DNA of 64,000 nucleotides from Leucaena leucocephala (taxonomy: Eukaryota > Streptophyta > Magnoliopsida > Fabales > Fabaceae). Positions 25,263 to 35,689 of this stretch are shown here, piece by piece; the stretch's first letter is position 1; each line of letters begins with the position of its first letter. Location: NCBI GenBank assembly GCA_037074615.1, contig CM073518.1, positions 3,348,001 through 3,412,000 on the forward strand, in the 5' to 3' direction. Under the pieces are notes generated by a model. That model searched no databases. It saw nothing but the letters and a program-made list of their open reading frames with translations, and had not been told where the DNA came from. The translations under genes were made by a program, and so were the position numbers.

Positions 25263-25979
25263 TGTCAAAGAAACACCATTAGATGAGTTCCATACATGGA
25301 TATAATCATTGTATCTAGTAGTCCTTTGGACTATGAACCAGACCTAGACCGATAATACTTGGTACACAGAAATACCAGTGGTCCTCGGGACTATGAACCA
25401 GCACTTCTTGGGTGTATACCAGAGGTACTAATAGCCAGATTATACCCCCATATTTCCACTGTTTATCGAGCGGTTTTGCGCGTTAGGCAGCCATGCGCGT
25501 GTCCTGTTTTTAGCGAATGCTCTAGAGATTTCACCACGATCTCATAAGAGCGGCTCACACCCCTTATTCGTATAGGTGATTTCTTTAAGTGTATCTGCAC
25601 ATAATACACCATCCCGTGGGATTTAAAATCATTAAGAGCTTTTGTTCATCCTCCTCTATGCAATCTAGCACTTTATCACGCACCATAGGAAATGACCAAT
25701 AATAATATTTTGGTGCTAGCAGTACTAACAAGCGACTTGTTCTTACCCATTGAACCTTCTTCATGGGATCACCAATCACAAAGGTTGGGTTGTCATCGCT
25801 GTCGTAATTACGCTGGCTTTAGTCCTATTCCCCTCGATGTCTCAACAATTTAATTGTTTTCTTCCCAGGGTTTTTGTTAACGGATCCGATAGGTCTATTT
25901 TTTTACCTCACCAAAATCGATTGAGATAACTTCATAATTTTTAAGCATGCTTATTCTCATAGTATCTCAAACGATTGCA

Positions 25980-26247
25980 CCATTGTTTTCTTAACAATGT
26001 TTATTGCATTTTGCAATTATAACTCATCAACAATAAGTGTTGATCATCTTTGTTCTCCTTAATAAAGGTTATTGCCATTTGGCAAACACAATTAATCAAC
26101 ACTAAATGTTGTACATCTTTGTTATCTTTAACAAAGGTTATTGCTATTTAGCAAATAATTTATCAACACTAAATGTTGTACGTCTTTGTTATTTTTAACA
26201 AAGGTTATTACTATTTAGCAACCACAATTCATCAACACTAAGTGTTG
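25980..26247. repeat. Tandem 68-bp repeats with inner palindromes, in the copia 3' region
   Basis: Three near-complete units (about 26026-26093, 26094-26161, 26162-26229) with partial units on both sides. Each carries the palindrome TCAACACTAAGTGTTGA or a variant, and the hairpin CTTTGTTATTTTTAACAAAG. They lie between the RNase H relic and the polypurine tract. Confidence 0.8.
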
Positions 26248-26289
26248 AATTTATATCAAATTTATTTGCTAAAAGTTTTCAACCACTTA

Positions 26290-26527
26290 GCCTTAGTGCC
26301 AGTCAATTACATAGCAATAAATTCAGAATCCCTTAAGGATTTAGAATTATTTGCTTGGATTATTTTCATGTGACTGCACTACCACCAAGAATAAACACAT
26401 AACCACTAGTAGATTTTAACCTTTCTGAATCTGAGATCCAGTTTATATCACTGTATCCTTTTAATACAGCGGTAAATCTACTATAATGTGTGTCAAAATT
26501 CATGGTGCCTTTAAGGTATCTCAATAA
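26290..26527 (-). pseudogene. Copia RNase H domain relic
   Basis: Read on the minus strand the segment gives LRYLKGTMNFDTHYS, then KGYSDINWISDSERLKSTSG and YVFILGGSAVT, then RDSEFIAM and GTKAKWLKTF. These match the order of the copia RNase H core (YSDADWA..KSTSGYVF, then SEAEY-like and EAxWL blocks). Stop codons interrupt after AVT and after EFIAM, and frame is lost upstream, so it is inactive. It belongs to the element at 24847-28901. Confidence 0.75.
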
Positions 26528-28497
26528 CCTTGTTAGAGCATCTCAATATTAACTGCTTAAACAGTGAGTATATATGCTCAATCTATAAAGTGATAAACTC
26601 AGAATATATCACCACTTAACATCCGTGTATTTTAATACAACGGGATAGATGATACCAATAGTTATGGTACCCCTCAAATATTTCATTCATTCTCCTCATG
26701 AGATTGAATCTTTATGTGTATATGCTCAATCCTCACACAGTATATGCTACATCACAATAGTTAGCACTAAATTCTCATAATTTATTTATAAATAGATTGA
26801 GCAAATAACACTCTCAAATAATGTATTATCATCATAAGGAATAATCATATTATGGTTCTCACAACCAAAAAATTTAAAATACCTTTTAAGATGATATATC
26901 CCTTTATGATTTCAACACTTAAAAATATATTTAATTCATTCATGCTTTCAAACTCATATTTAAAGCAACAGAATATTACAATATGTCATCCACAATGAAA
27001 CTTAATATGTATTCATATCATATATATTTATACTAAGTTAAATATATACCCACAAGTAATAACATCATGAAAATTAGATATATTTATCTCTCCAATTGAT
27101 AAATTATCAAATTTTCATGCAAGCCTCAATTTAATTTTGATTATAGTATACTTCACAATTATAAAATGAGGCTAACAGACATATCATTTTTTACTCATAA
27201 ATTTTATAAGGTATCACATATTTTAGACACCCTCACACTTTTAAATATCAAATTATATCTCAATAGCTTCTCAATAATAATTCTAATTAAATTAGAATTT
27301 CCTACCACAAACACTAATATTTTTCACAGATGCAACATTATAATATTTGTTTCACCGCTAAACCTTGAATGTAAATCTTGAATGATTTCCATGAGTCCGA
27401 TATATATAATAAATCAATCAAATGCTAGGAATAATTTTGTAACACAAATATGTAAAGTCAATGACTGGAATAAATTACTCCTCCATAATATATATACATA
27501 TATATAATAATTTATTTCGAGTAACTTCTGATTGAAAAAGAGGTTACAGTTTTTGTTTTTTTTTTCCTTGGTCATCTCATTTTATGGTTTCATATGGCTA
27601 TGGTTCAGATATAGACTAAAGACAAAATAGAGTCTTAACAAAATAATCATGCTATTAGCCAACGTTTATATTTCTTAACCGTCATATTGCCTCGTTAAAC
27701 TAAAACTTAAATCGGTAAGAACTAACAGCAAGGAAAGATAAAAAGTCATACCGTTTCCCATGACACAAACCACAAGGTCCTTGACAGTGATTTGGATGCC
27801 CATCAATTTGGTTTCATACTAGGCACGAGTATCAACGTAGAAGAATAGTGAAGAATACGGCTATCATTGCCTCTCCACAAAGAGAGAAAGCCTTCTTCTC
27901 TTTTCATTAATTGGCACCAGGGAAACGCCATTGAAGAGGCAAGCAATAATGACCCCAAAATTCAGTTTCACGTAGGGAGTCATGCGTACCTTTTTAAACG
28001 CCCAGAATTTTTCGAAGTTCTGAAAAGAAAGCCATGTATCATTGAATTGACGGTGCTTCAAGCAGACACTTTGGTCCCACCAACTTCTCATAGCAAAAGC
28101 CTTTTAAACAGAAAAGAGCGACACAGTTGGTTCAAGAAGAAGGCTTGATTAGGCGGTCAAATCATGATCCTCGATTTCAACCAGCGCAAATTCGGTTACA
28201 CCAAAGGCGAACAACTTCTTTCTCTGGTTTCTCTCTATATTCTTTCTCTTTCATAGATCATGATAATGAACTCAGTCCATCAAACCTGTCTACTTATTTC
28301 CTTTCTTGTGTTTACGACGATCCTATGTTTTCCTGATCTTCAAGACATCACCGAGACTGAGAGAAGTTGATTTATCTCTTTCACTAGACATTAACTTCGC
28401 CTCTAAAACACTTCATTAGGAGTTGTACCCTTTTCAACAATCATCTCCATGTCTCTCATTTAACTTCCAAAAATTTGCAGGAAATATCTCTTAAGAT

Positions 28498-28901
28498 TGT
28501 TGGCAAAATTTGCAAAATTCAAAGTTTATAATTCGAGTCGCGTCCGAAGACACTGTCCTTAAGAGATATTTCGCGACCCCTCATCAACTAGGAATCAACT
28601 CTCTTCAGGATTAAACGAACTCTTCCTGTGATGATACAGGGAAACATAACTGGTGGAAGATAAAATAATCTCAGAAGATTGTAGTTTATCATTCTCTGTA
28701 TTTCTCTCTGACATTTTCTATATTTTCTATCACTTCTCCTTCATTAAGAAGCCCTTTTTATAGACTGTGGAAGGACACGAGACATGTCCCTTAGATTAAA
28801 GAGTCACACCCTTTCACAACCAAGAGTCATGTCCTTTCACAACCAAGAGTCATGTCTTTATTTGACACACCCTTTCACAATATTAAAAAATATTTCCAAC
28901 A
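28498..28901 (-). repeat. 5' LTR of the copia element
   Basis: 404 bp, direct repeat of 24847-25250, followed by the target duplication TGTAC at 28902-28906. On the minus strand it is upstream of the interior. Confidence 0.9.
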
Positions 28902-29597
28902 TGTACACCCTCTCATCGTCTTTTATCTCCTCTTCCATTCTTGCAGAGCCATTACTTTCAACTTTTCCTGTTATAAGTAGCATCAGATTGATAGCTTGAG
29001 AGGCACAAAAAGAAGCAAAAATCAGTCCAAAGCCTCTCAGGCTACTATGCCACCCAATTCTAGCTACAAGACAAATTGTAGCCCACCGGATTAACATCTC
29101 AAACAAAGCCAGCCCCACAGTTAAAAAATTTCGAATCTTTCTCCTTCCATCTTCTCTCTGCAACAGGCTTAAATTCCTCCATTCCCTCCATAATTTTTGT
29201 TTCATTTCATATCTTCTCTCTCTAAATCATGCCCGTTGTTTCATACTTTTCAGCAGCTGCGGAACGCGTAAAATGGAGAAGACCAAGAAGCCATTTTGTT
29301 CATCCCATTCAAGAAGCATATTCAAACCCGACAATCCCTTCGACACTGAGTTCACTCGCTGTAAATCCCCCATTTCATCTCTTACCTTCGATGATTGTAC
29401 GTTTGACGGTGTGGGGATTGAGGGAGGGAGGGAGGGAGGAGATGGTGACGTGTCAGTGCTTCATCTAACAGTGTCATAACAAGAGGACTGTGATAAAAAT
29501 TGCAATAACGATATGGTTAAAACAATAACTACAGGATCTAATTAAAAAAATAAATAAAATTATAAGGACTTATAAATTATTATTTTTTAATTGGGGA

Positions 29598-30117
29598 TAG
29601 GTTTTTTGAAAATATTTTTAGAAAATAATTTATAAAAAAAATAATTCTAAATAAATGAGTATTTAAATAATTATTACTAATAAAATTTTGTTATTAGTAA
29701 ATTATTAAAAAATATATAAAATAAAAAAGAATCTCTCTGTATTTTTTATTTATCTTCTTCTCTCTTCTTCTTTTCTCATTCTGACAACCTACAGTGATGA
29801 CAAGGTGGCAGACTACGGCAACGGAGAAAGAAGAAGGAGGTTGGAGGGGGAGAAGAGAGAATGTAAAAAATAAGAATAAAATAATAATTAAATAGTTTAT
29901 AAATTTTTATATTGTTTTAGAAGTTATTTTTAATATTTTATATAAAACTATAATTTTAAAATTATGATTTGATTCAAAAAAAAAATTAAAATAAATACGA
30001 TTATTTATTTTAAAAAAAATAAATAAAATTTTAAATTAAAAATATTTTAAAAAATATAGTTAGAGAGTTATCAAATACACGCTATATTTAAAATTATTGA
30101 AATTATACCACATCGTA
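29598..30117. mobile_element. A/T-rich MITE, copy A
   Basis: Shares the order of motifs of the element at 46925-47340: a stretch like TTTATAAAAAAAATAATTCT, then AAATGAGTATTT, then AATTATTACTAATAAAATTT, a purine or pyrimidine middle, and an end rich in ACTATAATTTTAAA. No coding capacity. Ends and target duplication not resolved. Confidence 0.5.
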
Positions 30118-30149
30118 CCTATAATCAATAGTTATGGGAAGTAGCGAGC

Positions 30150-30740
30150 GATGGTCGGTCTGTTTAAAAAAGTTATAAACTAAAGTTATAAAAGAGTTTT
30201 TAACTTAAATTTTAGTTTATAAAAATTTTAAAATAAATAGTCATATTTATTTAAAAGAGTTTCTAGACTAAACTATAGTTTCAGATAAATTGGTAAGAGA
30301 AATTTTTAAAATAATAAAAGAGCTTGTAGACTACTCAATTATTATTTTACTCTTACTTTTTCTTACACTATCTCTCTTCTCTCATCTATTTTATATCTTC
30401 TCTACCCTCTATCCTCTCTCTTATATCTTATTCACCATCTCTCCTCTATCTTTTATCTTCTCTACCCTCTTTCCTCTCTTCTTTCTCATCTCTCTTCTTT
30501 ATTTACTATTATTCTCCACCCTTCTCCTATTTTTTTTTTACCCTCTCTCCACTCTCATATTTTTAATAAAATTATATTATTTTTTATAATTTTTTAATTA
30601 TAAAAATTATTTTGTTAATAACTATCTAAACACTCATTTATCTAAAATTACTTTTTTTCATAAGCTATTTTTCAAAAAAAAAAATTAAAAAATATTTTTT
30701 TTATAAGGTCTTTTTTAAAAGTTTATCTAAACACACATAA
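30150..30740. mobile_element. A/T-rich MITE, copy B, inverted relative to copy A
   Basis: Reverse complement of the same family: it starts TCTGTTTAAAAAAGTTATAA, carries AACTATAGTTT and a long CT-rich middle (30340-30560), and ends with GTTTATCTAAACACAC. The open frame at 30290-30589 is only the low-complexity CT tract. The TCTGTTT start resembles ends of hAT-type MITEs, but no target duplication was found. Confidence 0.5.
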
Positions 30741-32716
30741 TAATAATAATAATAATGAGATAAGTCTACATTCTTGCAAATTAAATTAATATGTTACTAG
30801 TAATAGTAGATAAATTAAAAAAAAATGAGACCACGTCAATCAACTAATTCCACATCAATATCTCAGTTTGGCATGCCAAACTAGCTATCATTGGAAATCC
30901 GTGGCCCTTTTCTTTCCCATTAATTTATCATGTTTCCATTCAGCCAAATGGAGCTAATTTGTTCGGACATGGATATATATGCCCGAAAAAAAAGTAATGA
31001 AATCCCTTGTACCCCGTTTGGTAGCATTGAATTGAGGGGTTAGTAAGTGGAACCTAAAATTTGAGTATTTGGTATCCTTGAACCCACTCTCACTTTTACC
31101 CTCAATTCTATCAAATGTTGGAAGTGGCATTTCCTTGCTCAACCATGAAATTTGAGACTAATTTCATGGAACTAAGTTGAGATTTGTGACTAATTCTATG
31201 GAACTAAGCTATAGAATTGAGTCACTAACTATTTTGCCTAATTTTTCCTTTCGTTAGCTACCTCGCTTTTCATTATGTCAGTTGCTGGCCATCGCCCGCC
31301 GCCAATCTCCATCACCTAAACCTCCCTCTCCCAGCCTCTATCGTTACCACCCATCTTCTTTAACCTTCGTCGAGACTCCGTCACCCTCTACCAATCTTCT
31401 TTAACCTCGGTCAAAATTTATCGCCTCCTCCCACTTTTTTTAGCTCCGTTAGTATTCCATCTTCTCTACTTATTTTCTTCAATTTTTGTCTTGATTAGTT
31501 GCCTTCTTCTTCCATCTCCTTCCACATTTGTCACTGTTGTCAATGTTATTTCTCTCTATGCTTGTCTGATCCTAAGATTTTCAAAGATTGCTATATTTTT
31601 TAGAGACATGAGATGATGACCCATTGACAGCAATGATAGCTTATGATTATTCTTCAATTGCTATGATTTCTAGATCGTTTTTCTTAATTATTGTTAGACT
31701 CTTTTTCTATATCAATTTATATATCTGTAATTCTTAATTGTTGATTGTTCTTTTTTATTATTTTGATTATTCATTAGTCATTATCCATGATGGAAGATGG
31801 TGCTATTCCGGTAGGGTTCTTCTTGTGTGAAAGGCTATTTTTTCTTTTACAGGCAAGAATATTTTAGTATCTTCATAAGAAAAACACAGATTTTTTAAAA
31901 TAATATCCCACCTCTATAGACATATTAAACAAATTTTTAATTCCACTCTTATTTCTATTTTCATTTTTAATTCTTCTTATATTTCCCAAAAATTCTTCCA
32001 TGATTTTAAACGGGCATTTTTTTTATTGCCCATCTGATTCACCGAAATTTTATCTTAACTACATTTAGATTTAACTTGCGTAGCGTACTTAATTATAGTG
32101 AATAAGTCTCAAACAATCATTTAAACTCACTCTCTCTCTCTCTATTGGGATGGTCCAGGACCTGACTTGGTGATTTCCTATATTGCCCACTAGCCTTGCA
32201 TGAAGTTTGCTTTTAATTTCAATGCACACATATACCAACACACACGCTTCACACGCGCACGCGCACATATTTGTAATCTTGCATGCTAACGAACTTAACA
32301 CGTACGTACTTCATTCTGACAACAAACCAGGGGGGAAACGAAGCCAACGAAAAGATTTCCAAAGCATATCAAACACTTTATTTTGTTGTCGGATTCGTGG
32401 GGTCACATAACAACCAACAAATTTATATCACAAAAAAAAAAAACCCCAACAAACGTGCTGTAGTTCTGTACGAATTGTTTTAGAGCTTTTATATTTTATA
32501 TGGATCGATATTAACGATTTAGTGCTGCAAATGCGTCTGAGTAATGTGAAACATAGCATCATCAGTATGACGAAGATATAAACAACAAAGATGATATATC
32601 CACTTGACGAGTTCTTGACAGACAAACAGATCTAGCAAACTATATATGTTACTAATTCGATTTTAAATATATGACATAATTTTTAGTGTAATTTATACTA
32701 TAAATTATATTTTATA
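30741..32716. other. Intergenic, repeat relics
   Basis: AT-rich with no gene recognised. 31012-31240 opens with CCCCGTTTGGTAGC, a common end of hAT-type elements, and contains internal repeats of TTTGAGACTAATT, so it is probably another decayed element. 32127-32142 is a CT microsatellite. Confidence 0.4.
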
Positions 32717-33503
32717 TTAAGAATGGGAAAATATAATATATAGAGCTTGAAGAAGGATATATGGTATTCGTATATTGGCAAAAAGAAGCATGCTAAAATT
32801 TTTACAGGGGTGCTGCGCTGTGGTTCCATGGCAAGGCATCATCACCTGGTTCTGATTCTTGAGCTCCACTCCAGCCACCAGAAAATATGCAGTGTGCCTC
32901 GTTATCACAATAATCCTGCAGGGTTTAGAAAATAAATAAATAAACCTGAGAAAGTTCATCATTTTGATCTTGGATTCTTCATCTATCTCTCTTGTACTGG
33001 CTATCGCTTGCTGCATGTGATGTAACCACCTCTCTGCAGCTTCATGCGTCACAGGAAATGGTCGATGTCGAGCAATCAGAGCGGGATGCCCTGCCATACA
33101 CAAACAACAAATATATATATATATATATAAAGGTTTGTGATATAAGATGGGATCTAAAAGAGATGATGTTGATGGATCATTACAGAAGCATACCTCTTCT
33201 CTGAGAGTAAAGAGGAAGACCTCCCATTATCTGGGCAAGAAACTCGTACCTCCCATTAATTCTTCCTCGTCATCATACACCCTGCAGGTTTCAACGCAAA
33301 ATGAAAATAGCAGCACAAAGCTTATAATATATGCAGGTCCAGTAATTGAGGGGTTTAGTTTACCTGTTGTAGAAATGGGTAGAGAGGTTGACGAAAGGTT
33401 GAAGGCCGCCAAGCCTGGGAAAGAGATTGGAGTCATCAATGGCGAAAGCATCGGACGTGGGAACACCGCTCCATTCAGAGGCCTTGTTTTCCAGAGCCTC
33501 CAT
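32717..33503 (-). pseudogene. GLB3: Class 3 (2-on-2, truncated) haemoglobin gene with a frame-breaking deletion
   Basis: Four exons: 33503-33364, 33281-33194, 33090-32946, 32897-32717. Exon 1 gives MEALENKASEWSGVP and DAFAIDDSNLFPRLG. Exon 3 gives GHPALIARHRPFPVTH, carrying the proximal haem histidine region. Exon 4 gives RHTAYFLVAGVELKNQNQ and a Cys/His-containing tail. Exon 2 goes from VYDDEEE almost directly to YEFLAQIMGG, missing about 18 residues expected between them, and it is 88 nt where 131 nt would keep frame, a net loss of 43. The frame as it stands stops at TAA within exon 2. The duplicated string TAATGGGAGGT on both sides hints at the lesion mechanism. Family proteins are cytosolic oxygen/NO-binding haemoglobins of about 175-200 aa. 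Alternatives are an assembly error or an unseen extra exon. An (AT)n run lies in intron 2 near 33110. Confidence 0.8.
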
Positions 33504-34048
33504 GTTAGCTTTATCTCTAACGAGGAAGAAGGAAGGAAGGAAGGGGTGAGAGAATAATCGATCGAAAGAGAGTGATATTATGCATATGGTAGGATTCGCG
33601 CGTGGATGGCACGCTGCAATTGGAGCGGATAAGGAGATGGACAGAGCATTCCTACGCAACTTTAAGGGATCTTTTTCATTCTTATATTATTTTATTATTA
33701 TACGGTGACTGCTTTGCTTCTGGTTTTCCTTTGTCATTGACTCATCTCCTCCTAAATACCAAACAGGGACCTTCCACACACACATATATGTGCACGGAAA
33801 ATTTATTTATTTAATTTATAATTAATTAATTAAATTAATTAATATAATATATTTTTTTAAAAATTATAATTATTTTATTTAATTTAATCTTTTATTTGAC
33901 TATTATTAAAAATATATCAATATGAATAATTTTAAAAAAATAGATAAATATAAAAAATAAATATTATATTTATAATTAAAATAAATTTTTCAATTAAATC
34001 TTATTTTGGCTAATATTTACGGGTCACAAAATTTTAAACACCATCAAC
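33504..34048. other. Upstream flank of GLB3 and AT-rich repeat
   Basis: 33504-33780 is the likely GLB3 promoter and leader. 33790-34010 is an AT-rich repeat also seen at about 60650-60830 and 61745-61990: runs of TTAATTAATTAAATTAA, then TATTATTAAAAATAT, then AAATATAAAAAATAAA. Confidence 0.5.
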
Positions 34049-34836
34049 TAGGGGTGTGCATGGGTAGGGCTGCCCCTTGCCCGGTGCCCTGCCCGAAAAA
34101 AGTATGGGCTGCATTTTACAGCCCGATGCCCGGCCCTGCCCGGTAAAAGCCCTAACCATTTTGGGCTGGTTGGGCATGGGTGGGCTGGGCATAGGCGGGG
34201 TGGGCATGCCAAGTTTTGATGCCATGCTCATGTTGTAAAAAAAAATCTACAATTATGAACTTATAAAATAATATCATATTCATATATCTGTAAGAATTAA
34301 ATAATATCCATAATTCACTAAGAATAAAGTAATTAAAATATAATAATTAAATTCTTGAAACACATTGCATGTAAAAAAAAATCTTGAAGTCTAAGTAATT
34401 TACAATTGTAACTTTGCATCAATCTCCCTAATATTGACAAATATTAAGCATCTAAAAAAAAATAAAATAAATAATTATAATTTGTAATGTAATGATATGA
34501 TAATTAACAAAGTTAAAAAAATAAAAAATTAATATAGTTATAAATATTAAAAGATACAACTTACCTATTTAACTACTCATATTTTTAAAATAACCCTCTA
34601 GTCACCAGTAACTATCATATTCTCCCTTATAAGTGTAGCATTTAGGGGAAAAAGTAAAAAAAAAAAAGTGGTGCTCATGGGGCAACCCCTCTGCCCGGTG
34701 CCCAGCCCGAAAAAAGAATGGGCTAAATTTTGTAACCCGATATCTGACCCTGCCCTATATTTATCAGGCTGGATATGGCTATTTTAATGCAGACTAGACT
34801 AGGCATACCGGGCTATGGGCTTTATGCACAGCCCTA
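34049..34836. mobile_element. hAT-type non-autonomous transposon with 8-bp target duplication
   Basis: Ends are TAGGGGTGTGCATG on the left and, reverse-complemented, TAGGGCTGTGCATAAAG on the right. The flanks carry CCATCAAC at 34041-34048 and again at 34837-34844, an exact 8-bp duplication as made by hAT transposases. Subterminal GC-rich blocks (TGCCCGGTGCCC, GCCCGAAAAAAG) occur near both ends in the same orientation, likely transposase binding repeats. The middle is AT-rich. No transposase frame. Confidence 0.88.
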
Positions 34837-34844
34837 CCATCAAC

Positions 34845-35689
34845 ATGCAAACCAGGCCACGTACCCTAAAGAAAGAAAATCATGTTATATTATATTTAGT
34901 TTAATTTATAAACAATTCTAAAAATGATTAATCTTAAATTTAAAGTAATTTGTGGGAACTTTGATTAAATAAAAAATAATTTATAAAAAAAGAATGAATA
35001 AAAAATAAGAAACAATAAAAAAAAATATACTTATTAATATACTTGAAGACTTAAGGATTCGAATAAGGTAACGATAATATCTGAGAATCTTACAAATTAT
35101 ATATAATTCCCATTCTTATTGGAGAAAGAAAGAAAGCGCTTGCATTTTCAAAATATTACTATTGCTGTTTTTAAATTCATTTCAACTTTAATAATTACTT
35201 CATAAATTAAGAGTATCTATATAATATTTTAGATGTGGACGTATAATTTTTAGAGATTTTAGTCTCTTATGAATTTTAATTTTTAAAATATTTATATATT
35301 ATTATTATTTAGTTAATCCGAATTGTATTATATTATATTATACTTTTTTAATGATCTTCTTTAAACATCACTTATGTATGTCAAGGCGCTTTTTTTTAGG
35401 TCCTTTTTAATTTCCATTACTGGGGGAAAAAAACTGCGAGAAAAATACAATATAATAAGACAAAATTCGCGCAAAACTCCAACCTCCGTGGTTCCAAGGT
35501 CTGGTTTCTTTGTTGTCCGAACCCTAGGCTCGAAGATTCCCGGCCTCGAACTTTAAATCGAAGAGCTTGAAGCCCCTATTTCATGTCCTAATTTGTTTAT
35601 ATTGAGATTTTTTGGTAGGATACGATTTGGCCGCAGATATTTGTGACGAAACCCATATATAGCCCGGAAGGAAGGGTTCAATTCTGTCC
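34845..35689. other. Intergenic: AT-rich, then AFC3 leader
   Basis: 34845-35380 is AT-rich without features. 35460-35689 is more GC-rich and is probably the 5' UTR and proximal promoter of the kinase gene. Confidence 0.4.

Larger units (their letters stand above)
24847..28901 (-). mobile_element. Ty1/copia LTR retrotransposon, decayed, with intact LTRs and target duplication
   Basis: Two 404-bp direct repeats (24847-25250 and 28498-28901) begin TGTTGGCAAAAT on the + strand and end in CA. They are flanked by the 5-bp duplication TGTAC at 24842-24846 and 28902-28906. A purine tract reading TGTGGGGGAT on the minus strand abuts the left repeat, so the element is transcribed on the minus strand with its 5' LTR at the right. 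Copia-type RNase H relics lie at about 26290-26527. The 3.25-kb interior is short for copia (usually about 4-4.5 kb) and lacks an intact gag-pol frame. No initiator-Met primer site was seen after the 5' LTR. By eye about 12 differences separate the LTRs, roughly 3 percent, so insertion is fairly recent. Confidence 0.88.
24627..29580. mobile_element. Mutator-like inverted-repeat element, split by a copia insertion
   Basis: The sequence at 24627-24800 is repeated in inverted orientation at about 29405-29580. Shared blocks include AGTCCTTAT ends, ATGTAGTTATT, the 14-mer CACTGTTAGATGAG and CACCATCTCCTCCCT. Arms are about 175 bp with many substitutions. Taking out the 4055-bp copia element and one 5-bp target duplication leaves an element of roughly 0.9 kb. 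No transposase is visible, so it is non-autonomous. Long terminal inverted repeats suggest the Mutator superfamily, but the 9-bp target duplication could not be confirmed. The interior contains a possible captured coding fragment (28902-29205). Confidence 0.65.

Noticed and set aside
25585..25779. 64-codon minus-strand frame in the copia 3' region
   Set aside because: Lies between RNase H relic and LTR, matches no retrotransposon domain I know, and is short; likely chance.
27864..28336. Open frames on both strands near the 5' end of the copia interior
   Set aside because: No gag motifs (such as a zinc knuckle) visible; overlapping frames on both strands suggest chance.
30290..30589. 99-codon frame with hydrophobic repeats
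   Set aside because: It is the translated CT-rich tract of a MITE, low complexity without family features.
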